NCBI GenBank assembly: GCA_040285825.1
Contig: JAUPSS010000007.1
Span: 2,640,689-2,704,688 of the forward strand
Length of the DNA stretch: 64,000 bases
Origin: Eukaryota sp. TZLM1-RC
Taxonomy: Eukaryota; Metamonada: BaSk clade
Direction of reading: 5' to 3'
In this document: piece after piece, positions 53,555-63,316 of the stretch
How the letters are laid out: the number at the start of each line of letters is the position of its first letter
How positions within the stretch are numbered: the stretch's first letter is position 1
Notes under the pieces: generated by a model
What the model saw: the letters and a program-made list of their open reading frames with translations, nothing else
Told to the model about the DNA's origin: nothing
Databases searched by the model: none
Program-made: the position numbers and the translations under genes

Positions 53555-54870
53555 ATGACTTTAGATATACAGAAACATATCAAATTTACCATTATATGAC
53601 TGTGTTTTAGTTCCAAGTTTAATCATATATTTCGATCTACAAATCCTCTCGTCACTAGACCTTTGGCTCAGAAGTTTAATGAGTTGAGTGCAAAAGTTTT
53701 GTCACAATTACTGGGATGTAAAATGTTCCAAATTCCAGACCATGCTTATCTTAGTCCACATTATGGCGGTTTAGGTTGGACGAAGGCTTCTATTCTTACT
53801 TCGTGTGCTTTTATTAGTGGATGCAGAAATGCAATTTTTGAGTTTTCCGAAAGATTTGCAGATTGTTAAGATCTATTGATGACAACGCAAAGTTCCACTG
53901 TTTTTGCATTAAATGAAAAAATTTCAAAAATTGATGTAGAAAAATGGAGTCAATGCTTTTCCCCAATCATTCAATGGTAATTTTCCAGAAAAGAATTTGT
54001 TTTAAATTTAAAATACACACTTCGAACATTACAGAAACGATTGACTAGAATGTATGAAAATGATCTTTATAATAATATATGCAGCTCGGCTATTTTAAAT
54101 CAAGATCTTCACTCATTGTTATTGGAAAAGGGTGTTTGTGAAATTAATTCATCAGACTCTTCACTTTTTGTCACCATTGTACCACGAAGTTTTGGACTGT
54201 GAGCTACTGATGAAGTGTTTATAACAAAAGTTTGTGAGATTATATTTGAATATCCCCATTAATCAATTATTATCAACAGAAAAATGTATTTGTTTGAATT
54301 CACAAAGTGTATCAAAGAGTCCCTGCTGAAGGAAACACTTTCTCTGAATAATTTTGGTTCTGATGATAGAGGTGATGTATACTGTGATTGGATTGATAAT
54401 TCTGAAGCTATTGTTGACTTTGTCTCATGTCATGTTGCAAATGATACTTTGGTTCACAGAAGAAAACTTAATCCTGTGGCTGCTCTGGATTTTAATGCAA
54501 CAGAGAAACATAGAAAATATGATAAAGATATTGAAGAGGCTAATGTCGATAGAAATACACAGCTGGTTTTTATTGCTTTCCCATTTTCGAAAAATGGAAG
54601 ATTATCAGTTGAAGCAGAAACTTTTTTGAATGACTTCCAAAAAATGGTGCAAGAAAAAACAATGAGAAGATTTGATATATTTTTATGGCGTTCACGGATT
54701 CAATTTGCCATTATTAATAGATTACCTCGGATTTTCAATCGAATAAGAGAAGCTTTAGCTAGACAGCAAGCAGATCAAGATTTTGTAGAGGAAATCTTGG
54801 TTCAATGATAGTCGTCCCATTAGTTATGAGTTAATTTAATTAAGGTTGCATGTTCAATAAATATTAATGG
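53555..54870 (+). mobile_element. LINE family B, 5'-truncated copy
   Basis: Starts in the thumb region (match to 19430 onward) and runs through frames 53663-53869 and 54284-54808 to the same 3' end as the 17759 copy (GATAGTCGTCCCATTAGTTA, then GTTCAATAAATAT). A deletion between about 54190 and 54300 removes the zinc motif. The C-terminal 170 codons are intact. Confidence 0.85.
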
Positions 54871-55154
54871 TTTAGTAGTTATAGCATTGTTTGTTCAAAC
54901 CAACAATTTACAACACACCTATGAATTCAATCATTCTCACTCAAACGCGACCATAATGTTGTTCTTCATATGCATGGGACACTAACATATAACATTCAAT
55001 CCTTTAAGATTTAGTGATATGTACAACTTGTTCTAATAAATGTCATGTTGGAAGCACATGTAAATGGTGGAGATAGATCAGTATACTTATAGAGAGCAAA
55101 AGTTGAAGGTTCAAATAAAGGGTAAAAATCTGTCAAAGGGATTATAAATGTCGA

Positions 55155-55158
55155 CTTG
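55155..55158. repeat. Target-site duplication CTTG (left)
   Basis: CTTG precedes the LTR-like repeat and recurs at 56299-56302 after the other copy. Confidence 0.65.
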
Positions 55159-55300
55159 TGATACCGTTAGGCAGAAATACCAAAGATGAAAAGAAGAAAA
55201 AAGAGCTTTATAAATAGAAATACTTGTTTTTGAACAAGTGCCACGTCATCATGTAAATTCCTCATCTCTCTGACAAGTTAGTTTATCAGTAACAAGAACA
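55159..55300 (-). repeat. 3' LTR of the small element (142 bp)
   Basis: Minus strand begins TGTTCTTGTTACTGATAAAC and ends ACGGTATCA. A TTTATAAAGC box could act as TATA element. Confidence 0.8.
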
Positions 55301-55340
55301 TTGCTTCTTCCCATTTTCTTTCAACAGTTTCGTAAACCAT

Positions 55341-56143
55341 TTAGCATAATGAAGATAGGGGATTTGTGAGATACTGAGGCACGTGGTGTAAATGATTTAC
55401 TTCGTGGTTAACTTTTGAGGGACAATCACGAGCTAGATGACCTTTCTGATGACATTTGAAACATGTCCCGTCAGTCAAATTGCGAGACCTGTGGGACGAA
55501 CAAGACTTCATACCAGCTTGACGCACAGGGTCAGTATTTTCAGAAACAGTCTTTGAAGACCTGTTCCAAGAAACTACTCGCGTGCAATCAAGTAGTTCAT
55601 TCTCTGCGGTATTTACTCATGTAGGAAAATCGGGGAATACCTCGTCCCGAATTCGAGAAATCAGAGATTTCTGCAGTCCTAATGGAAGAATACCCTTGGC
55701 GAATCTGATCATGAAGGCTGAGTCAGGCAATTTCAGTCCGGAAGCCCTGCTTTTCGCTTGAAAAAAAAATGTCTCAAGTAGCAGGACATACGTTAACAGA
55801 CGTCGCCCTTACGGACATCAACCTTCAACTTAGACATCACCAAGTTAAATTAGTCGTACGAGGAAAACGAGATGGAGGATCTCAAATGATCCAGAAACAC
55901 CTCATCGGATGAATCAACCCCAGGTCTTGTGAGAACCAATGATTCTAACAAGAAGGGGTCAACGAGGAGCCTTGCTGGAACAAGGTCCTTCTTCGGTGTA
56001 ACAGAAGAGTACACCTTCCACTGTTGTAGGAACAACAGAACATCATCCACTTCCATAGAAGCAAGGGACGGATGTAGTACGCGAGTTGATATCATCTGCA
56101 ATGAGGGCCAATAATTATTGATGCCGTTAGGCAGAAATACCAA
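55341..56143 (-). pseudogene. gag remnant with CCHC zinc knuckle (small LTR element)
   Basis: Frames 56143-55850 and 55526-55341 remain. The first starts within the 5' LTR, as in the large element, and reads as a capsid N-terminal part; the second holds a textbook nucleocapsid knuckle, CFKCHQKGHLARDC. The middle contains stops. Confidence 0.7.
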
Positions 56144-56298
56144 AGATGAAAAGAAGAAAAGAGAGCTTTATTCTTTATTATTATTATTTATTATTATTTT
56201 TATTTTTTTTTATTTATTTTTTTGTTCTTGAACAAGTGCCACGTCATCATGTAAATTCCTCATCTGTCTACCAAGTTAGTTTATCAGTAACAACAACA
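56119..56298 (-). repeat. 5' LTR of the small element (180 bp)
   Basis: Same sequence as the other LTR except for a few substitutions and an expanded TTATTATT/poly-T tract (about 56170-56225), which explains the extra 38 bp. Confidence 0.8.
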
Positions 56299-56302
56299 CT
56301 TG
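56299..56302. repeat. Target-site duplication CTTG (right)
   Basis: Second copy of CTTG. Confidence 0.65.
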
Positions 56303-56555
56303 TGAGAGTCTTGATTCTGACCAACATGTTGAGCATTTACGAACCCTATATTCTTCACATTATTGTCAAAGAATCCTATTCTTTCAGAAAGATTGATGTT
56401 TTCTTGTAGGTCTTGCTCATGTTGACTGACACAAGAACTTTCACAAAAAGAACTGTCGACAATAGAAGTGTGAGAAAATTGAAGCCCCCCCCCCCCAGAA
56501 CCAAGTTGAAGGTTAAAAACCTAGCAGAACAGGCATCCAGAAGTCAAAAATGGGG
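56303..56555. other. Right flank of the small LTR element, possible interrupted ORF
   Basis: Removing the element and one CTTG leaves an ATG seven bases before CTTG at 55155 in frame with about 34 codons in the right flank (including VEHLRTLYSSHYCQRILFF). A poly-C tract of about 11-12 is at 56487-56498. Confidence 0.3.
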
Positions 56556-56825
56556 TTACAAGTGTAATATTTGATAGGTGAGCCCTTTATTCTCAAACTC
56601 AAAAAAGTTTCGTTTGATAGTGCTAGTGAATGTAGGACCTGCGGAGACTGACTTGAGGTTGGAGAGTGGGAGTTTGAGGAGGGAGAGTACAATAGGGGGA
56701 CTAGAAACAAAGATTTTGTTGTGTGAGTTGCTACCTGTGCCATAAAGTTCGCCAGATTTGGTGAGAATGAGTGTATGTGTTGAAGAAGAAACTGCTCTGA
56801 AATGGCTCGATGAGGGTTGACCCAT
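56556..56825 (-). pseudogene. RCC1-repeat fragment
   Basis: 90 codons from an ATG at 56825 with one to two RCC1 blades (SSSTHTLILTKSGELYGTGS, LKSVSAGPTFT). It lacks the Trp-Gly of a full blade and ends early. Related to the gene at 1-1353; a truncated gene or pseudogene. Confidence 0.5.
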
Positions 56826-57638
56826 GCTGATCAATCTTTATACTAATACTCTAAACAATCTTTCCCACACTGTCTAATCGTTGCAGTACCATTTTCTGCA
56901 ATTATCATGATTATGACAGTACGTAATCCTGTACATGTTTAGAGCACTGTTAACATTCCTATCCCAATAGACGCCATATTCACTGTTTTGACAGTGTAGC
57001 AGGTTATGGCATACGACTAAATTGACAGCGTCTTTTTAGATTCCAATTTTGTTGAAGTTCTTGAATTTTGTTTTCAAGATTTTGAATAGAATCTTCACTA
57101 CTTCTTTACTCATAATTCTTCATTGAAAAAAGTGGCTCTTATATAGGAAAATTGTTTCTTGTTTTTTTGTTTCTAGGGTTTTTTGGGAAAAAAGAATTCA
57201 ACTCTTGCTCCCAATCCAACCCTTGTGTTATTGTATATGCTTGTTTCTTTATCTATTTTATAGCATTTTGGATGGTGATTTCTCTGCTTCTTTGAGGAGC
57301 AGAGAGTCTCTTAAAAGTAAATGTATTTACAATCAAATTTCATCATGATATAGGGCAAAAAGCACAAGCCGGTTCAGCAAACCCAAACCTTTATCCCTTA
57401 TTTACTGGGTTCAAATTATAATAGAGAGTATACTTGCCGTTAACAATGCTTCTAAAATTAAACCCAACTTGTATATTCCAAAAAATGACACAACAAGCAG
57501 CTGTGGACGAAATATGGTTTGGATATGGCCTTTGCTTTAGAGCTGGTTTTTCAACCAATTCAAGATGGTATCTACAACTGAGTTTACAGGATTTCCGGCA
57601 CAGTTACTGTAAACTTCGCTTTACAATCCCCAATCTCA
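56826..57638. other. Intergenic, no certain gene
   Basis: AT-rich; a frame at 57434-57706 overlaps the next gene and shows no domain. Confidence 0.45.
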
Positions 57639-57896
57639 ATGGTGCGCACTCGAAGCATGGTGAAAACAGAGTTGAAAACCGAATCACAGCCTTCATCCAC
57701 TCGTAAATCATGTCCAAAACGAACAACCAAACGAAAATACAACCTATCGATCTCAGACGAACACACACAACGAGTTTTGTCATATTACATTAGTGTTGAT
57801 CTTACCCATAAACAGATTGCCTCAAAAATAAAGCTGCCAGTTTCTGAAGTTGAACAACGGATAGCAGAACTCAGTAACGAAGAGGTTGCTGGGTAG
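57639..57896 (+). CDS. Small basic protein with helix-turn-helix-like segment
   Basis: 85 residues from the ATG at 57639. The first 35 residues are Lys/Arg/Ser-rich. Residues about 40-80 (QRVLSYYISVDLTHKQIASK then LPVSEVEQRIAEL) have the spacing of a helix-turn-helix, so it may bind DNA. No family recognised. Confidence 0.4.
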   Translation: MVRTRSMVKTELKTESQPSSTRKSCPKRTTKRKYNLSISDEHTQRVLSYYISVDLTHKQIASKIKLPVSEVEQRIAELSNEEVAG

Positions 57897-58116
57897 ATAT
57901 GGCTGATGGTGTTTGTTAAGTTGCGATTTCTTAGTAAAAGAATCAAGAAAACAAAAAATTTGGACAACTTGGACTACTTTTATTTGTATTTTTAGTTTTA
58001 AAACGATTGAATCAAGCGTTATACAACTAAAAAAATCTATAACAAGCATTGAAATTATTATTATTTTTCAAAAAAATATATCAATAAAGCTGGAGATATT
58101 TGATAAACAACCCAAC

Positions 58117-58893
58117 TCACTTACCATCATTTAATAAATTCATGAAAAACGAAGACGCCACATCTTCTCCTTTTCCTCTTTCATTCCAAAGATCTCGTAA
58201 CCAATCATCCTGTGATTTGATAGTTTCCTTAATACTTGACTTTGAAGATTTGATTATCTGGTCGAGCTCATTCTGCACTGTTTTGATCTTTTTTCGTCTG
58301 TCATCTACTGACAATTCCGGTATCAAAGAAGCACAAATTAATTCTAGAGAATCTGCATTTGGTTGTATCAATAACTCCATAAAGTTGAATGATGACTTCA
58401 TAGAAAGTTCCAGAATCACACCGTTTATGTTTGAATTTTGTAAATTAAAAAAAGTTTTTGAAAACGAAATTAAACCTACATTATATTCTAAAGCAAATAA
58501 TCTTAATTTCAAAAGAAATTGGCTCACATCTCCAACCTTTGTCATGTTGAAATCTTTCAACGACAAAGTTATGTAAATCTGGGAATTCGGTAAATGTTGC
58601 TTCATAACCTCAATCCACCAATGGAGAGATGAATAGTCAACTGAAGAGCCTCGGTCGGAAGTTGCACATAGGAAAACCTTGTGTGTGGTGTTTGTTATTA
58701 TTGGGATGTGGAAGGGTGATGTAAGAGAGTATATGTAAAAAAGACGAGATCCATGCTGTACATAACGGCAAGATGGACCAGTAGATGGTGTATAAGACGA
58801 ATCAGGTTGAAGTAAAGAAGAGGTTAGTAAGGCGAAAGAAGAAGTGGGGTCCCCACAGACTAGGACTGTTGAGCTGTTATCCTCAGGATTCAT
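58117..58893 (-). CDS. Dynein light-intermediate-chain-like protein
   Basis: 258 residues from the ATG at 58893 (MNPEDNSSTVLVCGDPTSS). A Ras-like fold without a P-loop lysine (VLVCGDPTSSFALLTSSLL), a block WWIEVMKQHL, and SQFLLKLRLFALEYNVGLISFS, which match the arrangement in dynein light intermediate chains; the C-terminal VASSFFMNLLND resembles the conserved FFNSLL helix of cytoplasmic dynein LICs, used to bind cargo adaptors. Identity is low, so this is a family-level guess. The last codons GATGGTAAGTGA include a consensus GTAAGT; using it with CTCCAG 35 nt on would give a slightly different C-terminus (ALLIYFFEK), so the 3' end is uncertain. Confidence 0.5.
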   Translation of the reverse strand: MNPEDNSSTVLVCGDPTSSFALLTSSLLQPDSSYTPSTGPSCRYVQHGSRLFYIYSLTSPFHIPIITNTTHKVFLCATSDRGSSVDYSSLHWWIEVMKQHLPNSQIYITLSLKDFNMTKVGDVSQFLLKLRLFALEYNVGLISFSKTFFNLQNSNINGVILELSMKSSFNFMELLIQPNADSLELICASLIPELSVDDRRKKIKTVQNELDQIIKSSKSSIKETIKSQDDWLRDLWNERGKGEDVASSFFMNLLNDGK

Positions 58894-59076
58894 TATTCGA
58901 GAAATTGTCAATAACAAGGAAATAAGTGTTTGTAGTTTAAAAAGTTGAAAGGTCAAGTTCAATGTTAGAATTCCGAACGTTCGCTGAACTAGTGTTTGTT
59001 CATTTACACGTGTCAATGCAGTTTTGTTTAAAAATGTTTTCCCAACTCCCTATTTCAACTACTACAATAGATTTCA

Positions 59077-59349
59077 TTGTTTAAAAATCTGTATTCATAC
59101 ATAAATCCCCTTCTTTACATCAACTTTCTTCAATACCAAAGCACCCTTGTATACAAACTTCTAGATAACGGTAATTACGATAAAGTGTCCAAAAATATTA
59201 CTTCACAGTGCCGCTGCTGCAGTAAAATGCTAAAAGGTTCAGCCCGTCGCTTTTCCTCCCATTTCATTAAGGAGTATAGAGCTGGATATGCCTTATGTAT
59301 TCAATTATCCACCATTTCTATCAAGGATATAAACATTGTCCTAGGTTAA
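59077..59349 (+). pseudogene. BED-type zinc-finger fragment
   Basis: An open stretch of 90 codons with no ATG at its head. SQCRCCSKMLKGSARRFSSH then C after eight residues has the C-x2-C...H-x(n)-C spacing of BED fingers, found at the N-terminus of hAT transposases and some host proteins. No DDE core follows. Confidence 0.4.
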
Positions 59350-60299
59350 TGACCTAGATTTAGATGTTGTAGGACTTTCTGAATAAAAGTTTACTTTGTT
59401 GGTTGATAGTGAGTATAATAGTATAAGGAAGGATGAGATCTACAGCGTTTTGATACTAATGAATCAAAACGAGATGCCGAACTAACCGAACATATCAGTA
59501 GGTGCCGAACGTTCGGTCGAACTAGTTCAGTAATTCTAACATTGTTGTGAGGTGCTAATTATGTGAATCACCATTCCCATTCCGATTCCCAGTTAATTTC
59601 CAAAATGTCCTTTACATCATCTCTTCTCATGACACGCACTTGTGAACTGTTACCGAAGCCTCCCACCCTTCTTCTTCACCTGTTTATATTTCAGTGCTTA
59701 ATTCCGTACCATTCAAGTTTTCCTTGGAGCGATGAACGTTAATCAATACATCCAAAGAGTCTATGATTTACTTCTTTACAACGTTAGGGATGTTCAACAA
59801 GGAGAGAAACCCTGAAATACGAACAGAGATTTGAACAATAACTTTACCATATTGAATAATGTTAAAAGATGTACTTTATCTCGTTAAAATTTGAATAGAT
59901 TAAATAAAAACCATAAACTTTATTTGTTTTCAATATCATTACTCATTAATTCTATTGTGGAGCATAAAGCGTCCTTAGAATTTGAACGACTGTCCAAATT
60001 TCACCTGATCACTGAAGCCAAAATATCTCGCTGACTAGTGACACCAAAAATTGTACCAAGATTGTGGTCGATAAAAAATTAAGCAAGAATAGACTAAGTA
60101 TACTGTGAAACATCTCCTTCGATCTCTTCTAATTTTGTGAAGCCAAATGGAAAATATTTGAAGTAGTCTCACTCTATTGGTCGTGAATCAGTTTTCTCAC
60201 TATGAGAGAGTTGCATCTAGTGTTTTTGTTTTGGGAAAGATGTATTTTTTAAATGTTGATTTATAAGTTTTCAATAAAATTTAATAAAAAAGGAATAGT
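59350..60299. other. Intergenic, no gene seen
   Basis: Contains GAACGTTCGGTCGAACTAGTTCAG near 59506-59530, echoing CGAACGTTCGCTGAACTAGT near 58975-58995, so a short motif is shared between the two sites; otherwise no gene. Confidence 0.4.
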
Positions 60300-61712
60300 T
60301 TTTTTAAAAAACTTGAATATTTATTCAGATAAAATAACCCATCTAGAATTCAATATCCTCCAAACAAGCGTCACTATTACTGAACCTACTCACAGCATTA
60401 CGTTCATATTCTACACCAATAGCTAAAAGTGCCTTTGAAATCATTGTTGGAATAGACTTGAAAATGCAAAAAACAATTCTATTTAACCAGAAAGTGGAGT
60501 TCATTGTTTTACCAGACCTATTCAGTAACACTTTCTTAAAATTTTCCAAAAAGTGCAACCCTGAAGGTCCAATATTGCCAAAAAGAGAAATTGCAAACGG
60601 CACAAACTGATATTTCACATGTTCCACTCTACCTAGCTGTGCCAAAGGTTCTTCATATTTTTTTATCTTCTTTTTTTCGGCGTTAGATAACGGCGAATCA
60701 GCGGAATACACTAAACGAGCAGCAGAATTTTTGCAAACATCAACTGAGACAACATCTACAACATTGAGAACACCATCGATCCCTGGAGCTACTAAATCTG
60801 CCCTTCTTTTACCAAAGGAATCATCAGGTTGATCTGAAGACAGCTTACGTACTAGTGGCTCAATAAATGCCTCTATATTGAAACTTTTGCACATGGCATA
60901 TAATTGATCACGAACTGAGTCATGAACAATTGAGCGATAAGTTATAAAATACTTACAGTTTAAAATATGGGAAAGCGTAACAACACTCTTGCAGCGACAA
61001 ATTAAATCATTTGGTAATGAACAAGGCCATAGAAAACATCTCATTCTCATGGCAGTGGTCCATTGGTGATCATTAAGTAGAAGCCATAAATGTTGAAAAT
61101 TTGGGAGATTAGGCAACATGAGCAACTGTCTTCAAGATCAATCAAAAAGTTTGCAAAAACGGGATTTTTTCCTTAGCCAAGCTAAGACGTACAATATAAT
61201 CCAAGTTTTCTAAAACTTTCAAGATTTTTTTCTGCAATTTTGCAAAAGTCAGTGGCAAGGAGAGAAAGCTTCTTGAAGGAAGTTCCACAATATCATAGGG
61301 TAAACATTTAGCCCAAATATTGGGTGAAAGAGTTTCAATTTCCTGTTGCAATGAAATAAGATAAGAGCTGCCACAATTTTCAATGAGATGTATTTTTTCA
61401 GGAAAACGATTCACAAATTCATAAATAAAATTTTTTCCACCTCCAATAAAGGCAGCTTTACAAAGGTAGCTTGATTTATGAATATCAACACCACTAAAAT
61501 TTGTACCACACGAATTGTGGCTTCGTAACTGAGTTGCATCAATTTCCAATAATTTTGCTAAAAAATTGGTTCTTTGTTCATTAAAAATGCGACAAAACTC
61601 CAAAGAAATTGATGGTGATGTTGATCTCAAAATATGAGTAAATTTTCCAGGAAAAGGAATAGTCATCTTAGTAATAAAAGAATATTCTTCAAAAGTTTGT
61701 AGTAGCCTTACC
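60300..61712 (-). mobile_element. LINE family E, 5'-truncated copy
   Basis: Frames 61666-61142 and 61125-60343 cover thumb/linker (FPGKFTHILRSTSPS, HNSCGTNFSGVDIHKSS), zinc motif (CRCKSVVTLSHILNCKY), endonuclease-like block (RSIVHDSVRDQLY, EPLVRKLS, KRRADLVAPGIDG, VVDVVSVDVC) and tail (WLNRIVFCIFKS). One frame break near 61135 and loss of the whole RT. Distinct from families A-D but colinear. Confidence 0.82.
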
Positions 61713-62394
61713 CATCAATCTCAGTAAATTATATGCGTGATACACATGTGTTCCTGACATTCCCTATGGATTGTCCATTCTGCACACTGGGTTTTGCCCT
61801 GTATATTGCCTCAGAAAACAAACCAATTGACGCCCTTTGTGGATTATTAAGGAAAATGGAGAGACACGTGAGCCACCATCAATCCATGTTGAAACCAAAA
61901 AATATTACTAAGAACCTTATTAGAAATTATGAAATTTGACTGTAAGCCAAATTTCAACCATTGCGGCTGCAAAAATTTTAATCTTCACAGTAAATAAATT
62001 GTTGCATTATATTCCTCAACTCTCTTTGGAAAACTGTTAATTCTTATTCCACAGTGATTTGAATTAGAAATTGGATGACAGATATACACTATTCTGACAT
62101 AAATTCAATGTGTCATCATAAATTAATTTGCTTTCAAGCGAATGTTTAGTTCCAATAATGATACGTGACACAGCTGGTGAATTTTATGTTATGTACCTAT
62201 AAGGTGCAATAAGGTTGTAGAGAAATGTGTTTGATTCAAAAATCTATATCATCAACTTCAGGGAAGGTTCTTAATTTAGCAAAACTCTGAGAAATAACTA
62301 TTTTCAGAAAGTGCAATTAGTTCATTAAGAGGAAAAGATCCGCAGGAATTGCATATATCTACCGAAATATTACCGTTTTTCTTTGCTCAAAACA
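61713..62394. other. Intergenic with one unidentified small frame
   Basis: A 68-codon frame at 61733-61939 (+) carries CPFC and two His (HVSHH); may be a zinc-finger exon or remnant. Nothing else. Confidence 0.3.
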
Positions 62395-62640
62395 ACATAC
62401 AGGAAGAGTTTTGAACAAGACGTTTTGGCAGAACAGAATGATATTTTCAATTTTTAAAGGTGTTGTTGTCCCCTTATTGTATTCTGCATTTTTAACTTTT
62501 GGTCGCTTCTATGAAGGAAAAACTTCCAGTTAATTCTTTTTGGCTGATTGGGGGTATGAAGATTTAAAATTTTCATTTGTGTTGATTTGTTTTCCGTTGG
62601 AATAAATAAATGTAATGAAAACAACAAAAGTTTTGATTTA
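62395..62640 (+). mobile_element. LINE family C-like 3' relic
   Basis: Reads WQNRMIFSIFKGVVV, YSAFLTFGRFYEGKTSS, matching the tail of the family C copy at 11431-12797 including its 3' UTR. About 75 codons survive with one stop and a frameshift. Confidence 0.65.
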
Positions 62641-62702
62641 ATTTAACAATTTACAAAACAACAGTTCAATAATACACCTCCCAAAGTAAAAAGAGCTACA
62701 AC

Positions 62703-63003
62703 TTGGTAATAGTGCAATTCTCTGAGAAAATATGGTGTAGGGAGCGAGTGAACCATGTAACAAGACCCCTTCTATTATCTTTGGAGCATAACCAAAATGT
62801 TCTCTCTACAGCTATGCTGATCTCTTTACATTATTTCCATGTGCTTCCATCACTGCCAACATTTGCATTAAAAATTATTCGTTGTTCCCAGTTTCCAATC
62901 TCAATAACAACTTGCCTGGATGCTACTGTTTTGAATCTTTGCATCATTTTCGCCTCAGGTCTTGTGCGATTAATGTCAGTCCATGTGCATAGATTCCTGA
63001 ATA
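62703..63003 (-). pseudogene. Coding-looking remnant with one in-frame stop
   Basis: Minus strand reads open for about 100 codons apart from one TAA in the middle (FNANVGSDGSTWK, stop, then CKEISIAVERTFWLCSKD). Composition looks protein-like; family unknown. The complementary frame at 62703-63011 (+) is open too, so which strand codes is not certain. Confidence 0.25.
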
Positions 63004-63316
63004 TTTTTTGATGAGAGACTTCACAAATATTGCTAAGGAAAGCCTCTTAATAATACACGAAACAACGATGAATCTAATGGTTTGTCAAACAGAACAGCAA
63101 AGATCATTAACCTAAAGTGCCAAAAGGCACACGTAGTAAAAGAAAAAACACTTAATTCAAATCTTGATTTTTATTGCTATCGATAATAGTTCTTGAAATA
63201 GTGATGTCAAAATCACTTCGCAAAAAAGAAGTTTAAATTAAATAATAAGCTTAACCAAAAAACAACAAAAAAAGACAAGACCAATACAATTAAAAACACA
63301 AAATACCCTCAACATT

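Larger units (their letters stand above)
55159..56298 (-). mobile_element. Small internally deleted LTR retroelement
   Basis: Two direct repeats (55159-55300 and 56119-56298) with TG...CA ends bracket 818 bp. On the minus strand the order is 5' LTR (56298-56119), 8 nt, a TGG-starting primer-site candidate (from 56110), gag pieces, a purine-rich tract (about 55325-55301) and the 3' LTR (55300-55159). Pol is absent, so the element is non-autonomous. LTR ends and primer spacing match the large element although the LTR sequence differs. Confidence 0.8.

Noticed and set aside
59077-59349. hAT transposase gene as partner of the Fanzor gene
   Set aside because: Only a BED-like finger remains, with no catalytic core, and it is 30 kb away.
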